Assembly (NCBI GenBank): GCA_963971405.1
Contig: OZ020491.1
Location: 15,804,855-15,868,854 of the forward strand
Direction: 5' to 3'
DNA: 64,000 nucleotides
DNA from: Psococerastis gibbosa
Taxonomy: Eukaryota; Arthropoda; Insecta; Psocodea; Psocidae
Shown: positions 55,251 to 64,000 of the stretch, one piece after another
How the letters are laid out: each line of letters opens with the position of its first letter
Position numbering within the stretch: the first letter of the stretch is position 1
Made by a program: the position numbers and the translations under genes
Notes under the pieces: model-generated
What the model was told of the DNA's origin: nothing
The model's database searches: none
What the model saw: the letters and a program-made list of their open reading frames with translations, nothing else

Positions 55251-58048
55251 TAATTTATGCATTACTGCAAAGTTATTCTTTTGGTTGGTGCTAGTGCTGC
55301 TGGAAAAGTTAGTTATCAAGAACATGCAACAGGTTGTCAGTAAGCTTCGAGAATTGAAACATGAGGAGTAGGCGTGGTGAGAACACGCAAGTTTTTGGCT
55401 ACTTTTTGAGTGATTTTGACGTAAGTACAGTGGCAGTGCCACACAAGAATTGTTTAGATCAGCGTTTCTCAACCGGTGTAAAGGGTCTGTAGGTGTGCCG
55501 CAAAAAAAGACGAAGGAAGACTCCTGGTGTAGCAAAGTCGCTTTTATTTTATTTAATCATTATTTTATTTTATTAAATCTTAATATTTGTGTTACCACTA
55601 ACAAGGAGTTGGTTTTGTTTAACCTAGTAAACATACCATGTATTACCTTTTTCTACTTTTGCCTAACTGAATGTAATGAAGTGATAATAACATTGTGTGC
55701 CGTAAGTAAATTTGATTGTCAGACTGCCGTGAGGTAAAAAAGGTTGAGAAACGCTGGTTTAGATAGATTTGGTAAGTTATAAAACTATTCAAATATCCTG
55801 GAGGCCGCAATTCAAAAGACAATTAAACTGGAACTTATTGTAATGCATACAAATTATGTGAATTATTTGATTGACTCACGATGGTGGTGATTTCATACCA
55901 TATGTAAAAACAAATAATTAATAATTAAGATTATGAGGATACTCACAGACTGACAGTAGATATTGGCCACCCCTGGATTCCGCCAAAATCAGTTGCTAAG
56001 CCGTTGGTTTATACATATTTTTAATTAATTTAATACGTAAGTTGTAAAGTAGTAGATGACTATTTCATGCACCATATTACAAGGAATTTTTCATTTTTGG
56101 TCCACTGATTCATGAATTTTAAAATTCAGTCAATTTCTGTCGCCTATGATCAGTTTCACGAAAACGTCACTGCACTAAAACTAAACAAATCATTTTAGTG
56201 CCATGTCTGAAATAGTCTTATGCATTTAATTATATTAAAAATATAAGCGAACCGATTTTGGAGTGATCCAGGTATCTACGGTTGGTTAGGATGAGGGGAA
56301 CACCTTTTCGAGTTCGACAAAAGAGGACAAGTCTCCATGGCGCAGATGGTGATTTTGAGTCAGCTGCAAGCCTGTTTTCTAGAATATTCCCGACCTACCT
56401 ACCCTTGAAACGACGAACCCTGGCAAAGGATATAAGCAAGCCTGGAATTACATCCGGTCTGGCTCAACATACCCACATGCAGTAGCGTAAATAACTTTTG
56501 CTGCGTCCCCCCCCCCCCCCCGCAAGACCTTTGGTGCGCCCTAACTTGTCGTATTATTTCATCTTTGTTATAAGTGATAGTCAATAGTGGAGTGCAAGGC
56601 CGTAGCCAGGATTTTTTTTCGGGGGTGGCTGTGATCCTATCTAGTGTATTCTTAAGAGGTTATAGTATTACCCGTAGGCTATATGGTAGCATACGCACGT
56701 AAAATGCTAATTTAGTGGGGACAGCCAGATAACATTTTGTGGATATATATATATTTTTTATTAACTAAAAACTTAATACGTAGGAATTATGGCAGATATT
56801 TCAAAATATTTTGTAAACTTAGATCAAGTCATTTTGACGAAATTAAATTCCTCATTGCAGGAGAAATGAATATGGATAAAAATAAATTTATATTTTATCG
56901 CCTGACATTATAATTACTCTAAAAACCGAGATAATGTGCTTTATTTTTCTTATTTTGTTGAGAAGTATTATTACTACTGCCATGCAGGAAAATAAACGTC
57001 TCTGAGAAAACTTGTAATTTTTAATTAATTTTTTATTTTTGATTTAGTGGAGCGATGAGTTGATTCATTCCTTAAAAATGATTAGGTCTCGAAGTTGCAT
57101 GCAAAATAATTTGAAATCCCTACATTAAGGGCAAATTGCTGGACAATATTGTTCTTATTTGATGGGCACAGGATAGTGCCTTAACGATCACCCTGCTACA
57201 AAGGAGGGCAAGGACCTCCATACCGTAGCGCAGCGGTTCGATTTCCGTTATAGCCAACTGCGAGCCTTTTTTGAGATGTTCCCGAACTATTTACTCTTTT
57301 ACTCCCGAAGACACCAGTCCTGGGAGGGCAAGGGGGTGCTAGGTATTCAATATTACCACAATTTCAGCCGAACTTTGACATGGTTGAATGTTTGCCATTC
57401 CAAAAAAAAGTCTAGCATAGTTTCCTTCTCTTCACCGCATTGTCTTATCAACCACTGAATGCCGATTGCATTGCCGATGCTGCGTTAAAGTTAATCAAAC
57501 TGAATGAAGATTATAGGCAGCCACATCGCCTCTCGCCTCCATTTATTATTATAATTTTATCGAAATTACTTATATTGAAGGCAAAATCAGCTCGACTTTG
57601 CTCAGAGTTTTGAGTTATGAATGAGACTAATAATAAATTGGTACCAATTTGAACGCACTGGGAAACTATCATGGTAGCAGTGCCGTGCTGATATTGGTTA
57701 TTTTCACTTGGGAAATAAATTCTTGAAAATGCTAATCAAGTTGCAATACGTGTGTTCTGTTATGCAAATGGCCGATTGTTAGTGTTTGCGAAACGTACAT
57801 TGAAAATAGTGGGTGGTATTAGTTTTTTTCTTGTGTTAACTGGGCCAGCTCATACGAGGGTGGATTATGCATATGAGGTGTGGGTTGCTCTACTATTGGT
57901 CTATTTCTCACCCCTTTCATCCTGGCATAGAAACCCCTTTCTATACTTTCAACTACTTCAATTCAGAATTGTTTACAAGCTAACTATTTTTTCCTGCTTT
58001 GCAGGCCTTGGGATTTTTTCGAAATTAGTCCTGGACAGCTTCAAGTTA
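55251..58048. other. Probable Imp intron, no gene found
   Basis: A short inverted repeat (CAGCGTTTCTCAACCGG near 55461 and GGTTGAGAAACGCTGG near 55741) marks a possible degenerate element. A GGCCGTAGCCAGGATTTT fragment near 56600 resembles the MITE end at 12977. Otherwise nothing supported. Confidence 0.4.
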
Positions 58049-58286
58049 GGCGTGTATTCCACTTGTCAATATTCCGTCGTTTGTGATTAAAAAAAAGTTG
58101 AGATTTTTGTTTTAAGGAGTCTATTATGTAGATACTTAACTTATCTATTATAAGTTAAGTTATAATATGGTAGCAGACATCATTAATAAGTCTACCATAT
58201 TATAACTTAATTTAGTCTCCTTGAAACAAAAATCTCAACATTTTTTAATCACAAATGACGAAATGTGGACAAGTGGAATACACGCC
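58049..58286. mobile_element. Foldback element 5
   Basis: Ends GGCGTGTATTCCACTTGTC and GACAAGTGGAATACACGCC, arms sharing TCGTTTGTGATTAAAAA and AAAATCTCAAC text, with the AACTTATCTATTATAAGTT core. Ends match those of foldback 2, so the two are close relatives. Flanked by TTA / TAA. Confidence 0.88.
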
Positions 58287-58583
58287 TAAGCTAACTAACA
58301 GTTCCGAATTTACGTTTGCCAAACATTCTAGTGGTGATACCTACTCAAACTCTACCGCCTTCCTGTTCAGCTTACCGGAGACTAATTTTGTTTGAGCGCG
58401 TCTTTACTGACTCAAATGACACTCTTGATTGAGGGCAATTGGAGCCCCAACTTTCCTCTTTTTTTGTGCCAAGTCAAATTTCTCATGAAATATCGAGCTT
58501 ATAACCGTAAATGAGCTGTCACAATCTAGAAAATATATTCCTCTACGATTTGATGCATAATATGTCACCAATCACCAGCAGCC

Positions 58584-59056
58584 TTATCATGGCGATTATA
58601 ATCCCGGGGTTAATTTAATACCATGATGATACGTGATGGGATTAATTCAATTGTTTAAAATAAAAGAAAAGCAAATTTCAGATTTTTGTAATTTTTGATG
58701 TTGGTAGTCATCGCAGTGCTAAGCAAGGAAATTTCAAATTTAAACAATTGAATTATCTTTAGGCATATTTTTGGTGGGTTTCTTCATTTTTTCTGCCTTA
58801 GATTTAGTCAAATTATTTATAATCCTTAATAAATTCATTAAAAATATTAAATCATGTTTATTTCTAGGGCGATGTGTGTTTATATTTGTTATTTATTTTT
58901 GCTAAGGCAGCGTCGCGTCAGTTCAGTTGTTTAGCATTGCCAACATCACAATTTAAAAATTATGAAATTTGCTTTTCATTTATTTAAAACAATTGAATTA
59001 ATCCCATCACGTGTAATGGTATTAAATTAACCCCGGGATTATTATCGCCATGATCA
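58584..59056. mobile_element. Foldback-like element with 95-bp arms
   Basis: Left arm ATCATGGCGATTATAATCCC... and right arm ...GGGATTATTATCGCCATGAT are inverted repeats through GGGATTAATTCAATTGTTT and GAAAAGCAAATTTCA. About 280 bp of unique AT-rich core. Confidence 0.83.
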
Positions 59057-59559
59057 GGCTGCAGTTGAACTTGATTTTTAAAAAATAACGCTCGAAGGAG
59101 TTCCAAAACTGTAGCCTATTGGTGTTAGATAGATGTCCAAATACTATGTATCGAAATGAAGAGGAATCTTCTGCTTCATGTCATCTCATGACGCCTGGAT
59201 AGCTAAAGTTGCCTAAAAAGCTGTTTATGACTAAAAGTTAACTTTACCTGGTGTCAGTGTCAAAAGGGCTTTTTTCCAAGTGCATATTGTTCATGTCCTA
59301 TTTAGTTAGTGAATAAAGATATAAACAGCTAATCGTGTGGTTCAGAGAAATTATTGATTCTGAATAGACTGAAAGTCGTCTATTATCTCGAATTAGAATG
59401 TTAACATTTTACAATTGCCAAAGGAAAGTAAATTGAATGACTTATTGTGGTTATTGTCTCAAAACTGTTTATAGAAGAGTTATAAAGAGTCTTGTTTTCT
59501 GTTGAATCATGGTGGCGATCCATTTAAGTTAAAATAACCTAACATGGTCATTGTATTGC

Positions 59560-59640
59560 GAGGGGTTGCTAATGGCGGGCGCCCCACCCACAAGCTCGCC
59601 ACGTCGCCTAGCAACCAAGCCACCCACATCTGCTCGGAGG
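59560..59640. promoter_or_regulatory. GC-rich patch with an RFX X-box match
   Basis: GTCGCC-T-AGCAAC at 59603-59615 fits the X-box consensus GTNRCC(N0-3)RGYAAC exactly, within a CpG-containing GC-rich patch in otherwise AT-rich DNA. Whether it is used is unknown. Confidence 0.35.
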
Positions 59641-61053
59641 GGATCAACTCACAAAAAATATATAATGTAATTCAGATCCAGTCTGATGCTGTTGGCATTG
59701 AGTCTTTGAACTTGTAACTGGGAGAAATCGTTTGCTGTAACTTGAGACTTTTTGAATCGTTGAAACGGAAGTGATAAATTAGGGGTTGCATAATGCTTGT
59801 AGGTCTTGTTGCTGCAGTAGAGGTGTTATACCGAGGGTTTAAATACGAAGGTGGTGTACGGCGTAGGTAATTACGGTAGTAAGGTACCCGGTAAACACAG
59901 TTTACGGCACAAACATTGAACGTTTAGTATCGTACCTGATTTTTCTATTTTCCATTTACCTAACGTCTCTCTGGGTTAATTGTAAGAGTAAAATTCGCCC
60001 ATATGGAAAATAAAGACAATTTTCTTTCTTTCTCGCACCAAAAATCAAATATTTCACCACGAATTACTCTTTCCCAAAGCATGTGGCAACTATAATAATT
60101 GTCATACTGATTTTATCTTTTTTTTTATTAACCTGTGACCATGAACAATCTGGATTTGGCTTATTAATGTGATGTGAATGCGTCTAAAATCAATTCTGCA
60201 AAAGAAATTTGAGGGGTTGGAGGATCAATTGAAAATGAGGTCACAGAAAGGAATTTAAGTTTGGCAGATACAAAAAGACTGCAGTGAGCTACAGAAAAAG
60301 ATGGAAGACAAGTTGTATTTCTTAGCTGCCTGCTTAGAGAAAAAATAGAAATAATATAGTATTTTATCTGTGGTGCCAGAGTTTGATATTAACCATGGGC
60401 GAAGAAGATTCAATGGACAAACCGCTCCTTTAACAGATGCACAGGCACAAGCCAATGAAGGGAGCAACCATACAAAATATTAATGTCAAAGCATCGGAAT
60501 CCATAATGAACTGGCACGAGACAATTATTCACAATGGGCATCTTGTCCAGGGAGAGGGTGACAAAATATGAATTTTGAATTAAAAGAATTGGAGACAAAA
60601 CGAATTATTAGTGGGGACATCCCTTACACGAAACCAGAAATTCGCACGAGACATCTCATTGAGCAAAAGAAGCTGAGGGTGCAACTTATGAATTATGAAT
60701 ATGATAAGGGCGATTTTGCGTTGTTTGGGGACAAATTTCTAGTTTGGCGACACGACAAAATATGAATATATTAATATTAAATTTGCGCGAGGTGACTCGC
60801 TGGAGTGTGCCTCGTGAGGGATGAAGGAAGTCGATGGGGGGAATTTTTTTCCAGTCTTGTAGTGATTTGGGAAAGTTTCATTCGAATACCTGGTCTAGTT
60901 TCGGTGTCATGAGAATGTTGTTGACTTGGTTGGGTATCCAAAGCAGTGTATCGGGTCCTTGTGAGAGTTTCCTTTGTGACTTCGTGGAACTTGGAGAACA
61001 TCATGAGTAGAGGAAGAAGAACGCAATGATCCACAGTAAAATACATTAATAGT

Positions 61054-61088
61054 GACCGGTTTCGGATAAAATCCATCATCATCATCAG
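61054..61088 (-). ncRNA. Hammerhead-ribozyme-like motif (minus strand)
   Basis: Mirror copy of the motif at 61090-61118 with six extra bases (an additional TGATGA) between CTGATGA and the stem II hairpin. Stem I pairing is also poor. Confidence 0.45.
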
Positions 61089-61089
61089 T

Positions 61090-61118
61090 CTGATGATGGA
61101 TTTTATCCGAAACCGGTC
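61090..61118 (+). ncRNA. Hammerhead-ribozyme-like motif (plus strand)
   Basis: CTGATGA, stem II GGAT-TTT-ATCC, GAAA, then the self-complementary ACCGGT with cleavage-type triplet GTC. The core nucleotides are intact; stem III is minimal, as in PLE hammerheads. A good stem I with the flanks is not evident, so activity is uncertain. Confidence 0.5.
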
Positions 61119-61320
61119 ATTATTAAAGTATTTTACTGTGGATCATTGCGTTCTTCTTCCTCTACTCACAGGGTATCGGGGGCTCGGGGATAAGGATAGT
61201 GCGACTGCGGGTGACTGTCTCCTGTATGTGGGTCAGAGATACCTGGAAATGGGTCTCAAAAGAACCTCAAATTGTTACGGCGGCCGTACAATAAACCCAA
61301 AAGGTTGCACCCAACAATAG

Positions 61321-63400
61321 CGCATTCAACTCGCCCTGGACCTGGTGGCTGAAATGAGTAATAACAGAAAACGAAACTGCGTTTAAAATTTGAGGTCTAT
61401 GTCCAGTTCCTTACCTGTTCCGTTAAGGACGTCCAGTTGATGATTGGGTTGGTAGTGACACACATGTGACGGCATTGTCCATTTTAGACTATGGCACACA
61501 TTCAGTTAGGTAGTCACCCCAAGCCCCAAATTGGAAAGCCAAATTCTATGGTTCATTTCAAGACCCAGTGAGTCAGAGACAAGTATTGTAGTTGTCAAAA
61601 CAACGTACAGTTTTTGTTATTTCTTTTCCATTTCGAATCGTGTGTGTGGTTCATGGATGGATCCCAGACTAGGAGCTACAGGTATAACTGTATAACCCAT
61701 AGGGGACAGATTTCAAAATATTTCGTTGACAAGGAATCGCCATGTATTTGTCACGAAAGTAATTAATTTCTGGTTCCACAGCCGAAAAGTTATGAAAGTG
61801 GTCAGGTGAAAATTAGAATTCAAGCTTTTTCAAAAAGCAGTCTTGATTTACCCTATTCTATAACATCGATTTAATGCACTTATTGAGCTTTTCAGAAGTG
61901 ATGATGTTTCAGATGAGAAAATAAAAATTACCTAAGAACCCTGGCATTTTGTATGAATTTTTCATTTGACCACTTTCATAACTTTGCGACTATGGAACAA
62001 TTGATTTAGTTAAAAAAAAAATCGACGGCCATTTCTTGATAAAAACTTCGAATACGCGGCAGCCAAATAAGATATTAATTTTCCAATTGTATATCAGCAG
62101 AGTTGTGAGAACAAGATCCGTCTATGAGGTCGTTGTGATGTGTGTTTTGTCTGGGTTTGGGTTGTTCACTGATGTAACATGATCTGTTAATACGTGGCAT
62201 ACTTAGCTCATTGCCTTAAAAGCTAACTATAGACATTATAAATCAAATAGTACGTTGGCAAGAAGTACGTGAATACCGTTGTAGCAGCTGTGTTACGTTA
62301 CAACTTTTGCTATTGCCATTATCTTACTGTATTTCTTGTTCGGGTATTAAACGAGTCTGCGTTGTCTTTTATAAAGCTAGGTCCTCGAAGGCTCAGACGC
62401 TCTTTCGTGCCCTCGAATATTTCAAACTCAGCGAACCTGGATATGCTATTCCGCTCTGACCAATGGCCATTCCAATTCCTAGTGGCTTGAACTTGTGTGG
62501 TGCTTAGGTGCTCCAGCCCCCCCATGTTTCAAGAGATTTTATTTACAGATAAATTCAATGAAATGCATAGAACAAAAGCTGTAACTTTTTTCCTACAATC
62601 GCAAAATGCAACTCAAGTCATTTTAACGGATAGTGCCAAATGGTATGCGTATCAGAAGTCAGAACAACCTCAGCCACATCAAAATGCGACATTAGAACAG
62701 ACCCTTAAGGTGAAATGGCTAAATATCGGAGCACTCCCAAAATTTCTGGGAAGTCTGCGACAGTGATTCCATTGCCAGGATTCTTCGATTTTATATGCCA
62801 CAGGCAACAAATTCTTTCAACATTTCAAATTCCATCCTCTGATATGGGCACTTAAGACAGGCATTGGCGCAATACATTCCCATTTGGAGCCACACCATTA
62901 TTTACTTCATTTTAGCAAATCTTATCAGACACCCCTATATCAGTTTTTGAAAAAAAATCAAATTTTACAGGAAACATCCATTGTAGTGCTATCACAAATG
63001 ACATGCCCCTTAGAACTTCAGACGTATGTCTCATTTTGTGTAGGGTATTCTTCTAGGTTAGAAACTCCCATCTTGGATAAGTGATTAGGCCAGTATAGCA
63101 GCCATGTACTCCTCCTCCCCCGGGAGAGGAATTTCGATGTACTTTTCTTGCTAGGGTCCTCCATACATAGCTTGGGAAGAGCCCTATTAGGGCTACTTAA
63201 AGTAGTGAAGCTAGAGGTGAGATCATAGAATAACCAAATGGCGGGAGTTAAATTATTGTTAATCTAATTCGAAAGAAAAAATTAAAATAATCATGCTGCT
63301 GCCAACTGTTTGCAAATTTGACTTAAAACCTGCTTGGGTTGACTCCATTTTTATCGAGGAGTAAGATGGTCGTCAGTTGGTCGCATGCCTAACTCGTTTT
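61321..63400. other. No supported gene
   Basis: A plus-strand ORF at 62497-62766 has mixed, coding-like composition, but I recognise no domain and see no splice context. Otherwise AT-rich DNA without repeats known from elsewhere in the window. Confidence 0.35.
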
Positions 63401-63429
63401 CCGCACATATAGGAGAGTCATTGCGAATT

Positions 63430-63916
63430 CGCAGGGCCCTCCCCATGGTTGGCTATGCAAATTCAATCAAACTATCACCCTACACCCCACGTGCGCGAAA
63501 AATCGAGACTACCCCACATTTCCGTATGGCTATCTATCAATGGAGTTGCCATTAATTCTTTTTGCTTCTTGACTAGTTTTTGTGTCGGCATTCAAGCGAT
63601 TCTTCCTTATTCTTATACGCGATGTAACTTGTGTCTACACCCGGCTTGGAGAGGCGTTGCTCCCAGGTTGCTCGTGCCTGCCGTTGTGTCATATTCTCGT
63701 ATTACACCGACAACTAACGCTGAGACCATACGTATGCAGTGTGTTGGTAGTAATGGTGAATCATCGCTGAGGATTAGGAATTTCTTTTTACTATTAGTCT
63801 TCCTGCCACTGTACCAACATCAGCTCAAAAATGTTCCACATTTATGTTCCAGGGTACACGTTTCAAGGCTCTACAATAGTAGTCGAACCGAGTGTCGCTG
63901 GTGGAACAAAAAAGAG
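63430..63916 (+). other. Possible untranslated exon ending in a strong donor
   Basis: Higher-GC text ends at AAAAGAG|GTAAGT (63916/63917). A 166-codon frame spans it, but the composition does not look like a protein. It could be an alternative 5' exon, perhaps of the Imp gene, or chance. Confidence 0.2.
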
Positions 63917-64000
63917 GTAAGTTTCCCTGTAAAATTAGACTTTGGGTGAATTAATGGATCTCTTCATGAAGAAATCCGTAGTAGTAGTAGTAGTAAGGTT

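Larger units (their letters stand above)
60985..61175. mobile_element. Head-to-head inverted repeat of a Penelope-like terminal sequence
   Basis: Two arms of about 85 bp (GATGATGGATTTTATCCGAA through TTTTACTGTGGATCATTGCG and CTTCTTCCTCTACTCA) are inverted around 61089. Each arm carries a CTGATGA-hairpin-GAAACCGGTC string, the form of hammerhead ribozyme motif reported in Penelope-like retroelements. No PLE reverse transcriptase was found nearby. Flanking text at 60780-60985 may belong to the same element. Confidence 0.6.

Noticed and set aside
61054..61160. Paired ORFs (DFIRNRSLL..YFTVDHCVLLPLL on both strands) as a protein family
   Set aside because: The same peptide on both strands follows from the DNA being an inverted repeat; the sequence is better explained by a retroelement end.
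63449..63949. 166-codon plus-strand ORF near the right edge
   Set aside because: Composition is not protein-like, no domain is seen, and a splice donor interrupts it; kept only as a possible untranslated exon.

Overview
This is a transposon-rich window of animal nuclear DNA, almost certainly from an arthropod (insect or crustacean; I cannot narrow it further). The evidence is spliced genes with GT-AG introns, a secreted carboxylesterase of the arthropod expansion type, an IGF2BP/Imp first exon with an arthropod-like RRM, tRNA-derived SINEs, several LINEs, an env-bearing Ty3/gypsy element and a pogo/Jerky-type DNA transposon. Only three host genes are supported; most of the rest is repeats.

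Layout. (1) 1-11.6 kb, minus strand: a carboxylesterase gene rebuilt here from ten exons whose phases agree throughout. It starts with a two-codon exon at 11585 and runs off the left edge before its last exon. Its introns carry a broken LINE, foldback elements, copies of a terminal-inverted-repeat family and a MITE. (2) 11.6-26.3 kb: intergenic repeats, namely a degenerate G-rich array, a nested palindrome, a 225-260 bp inverted duplication around LINE debris, an 11-monomer satellite of about 139 bp, two copies of a roughly 830 bp repeat with inverted ends, a 1.1 kb foldback and a 3'-end LINE fragment. (3) 27.8-29.5 kb: a decayed LINE reverse transcriptase next to an intact VPS37 gene (ESCRT-I subunit) on the plus strand. 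(4) 29.9-34.2 kb: foldbacks, two copies of a TA-flanked MITE and a SINE. (5) 34.24-45.99 kb: a full-length Ty3/gypsy element with 525-bp LTRs that I read as identical and a CCAC target duplication. Its gag and most of pol are open. Pol carries eight 25-residue repeats between protease and reverse transcriptase. The pol-env junction is truncated, and env is split by a 3.36-kb pogo-type transposon with an intact transposase frame. (6) 46-49 kb: a foldback beside the LTR, then intergenic DNA. (7) 49.3 kb to the right edge: the promoter-proximal first exon of an Imp/IGF2BP homologue and what looks like its long first introns, with a SINE, foldbacks and a head-to-head pair of hammerhead-like motifs of the Penelope type.

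How the parts relate. The host genes are unrelated: an extracellular or secretory hydrolase, an endosomal sorting subunit and an mRNA-binding regulator. Among the mobile elements, the LTR element shows recent transposition (matching LTRs) although its env cannot be functional. The nested pogo element has matching 25-bp ends, subterminal copies of its end motif and an uninterrupted transposase, so it is the youngest layer. The foldback elements share a short end (GGCG...TTCCAC) while their arms differ. All calls come from reading the sequence; no database search was run.
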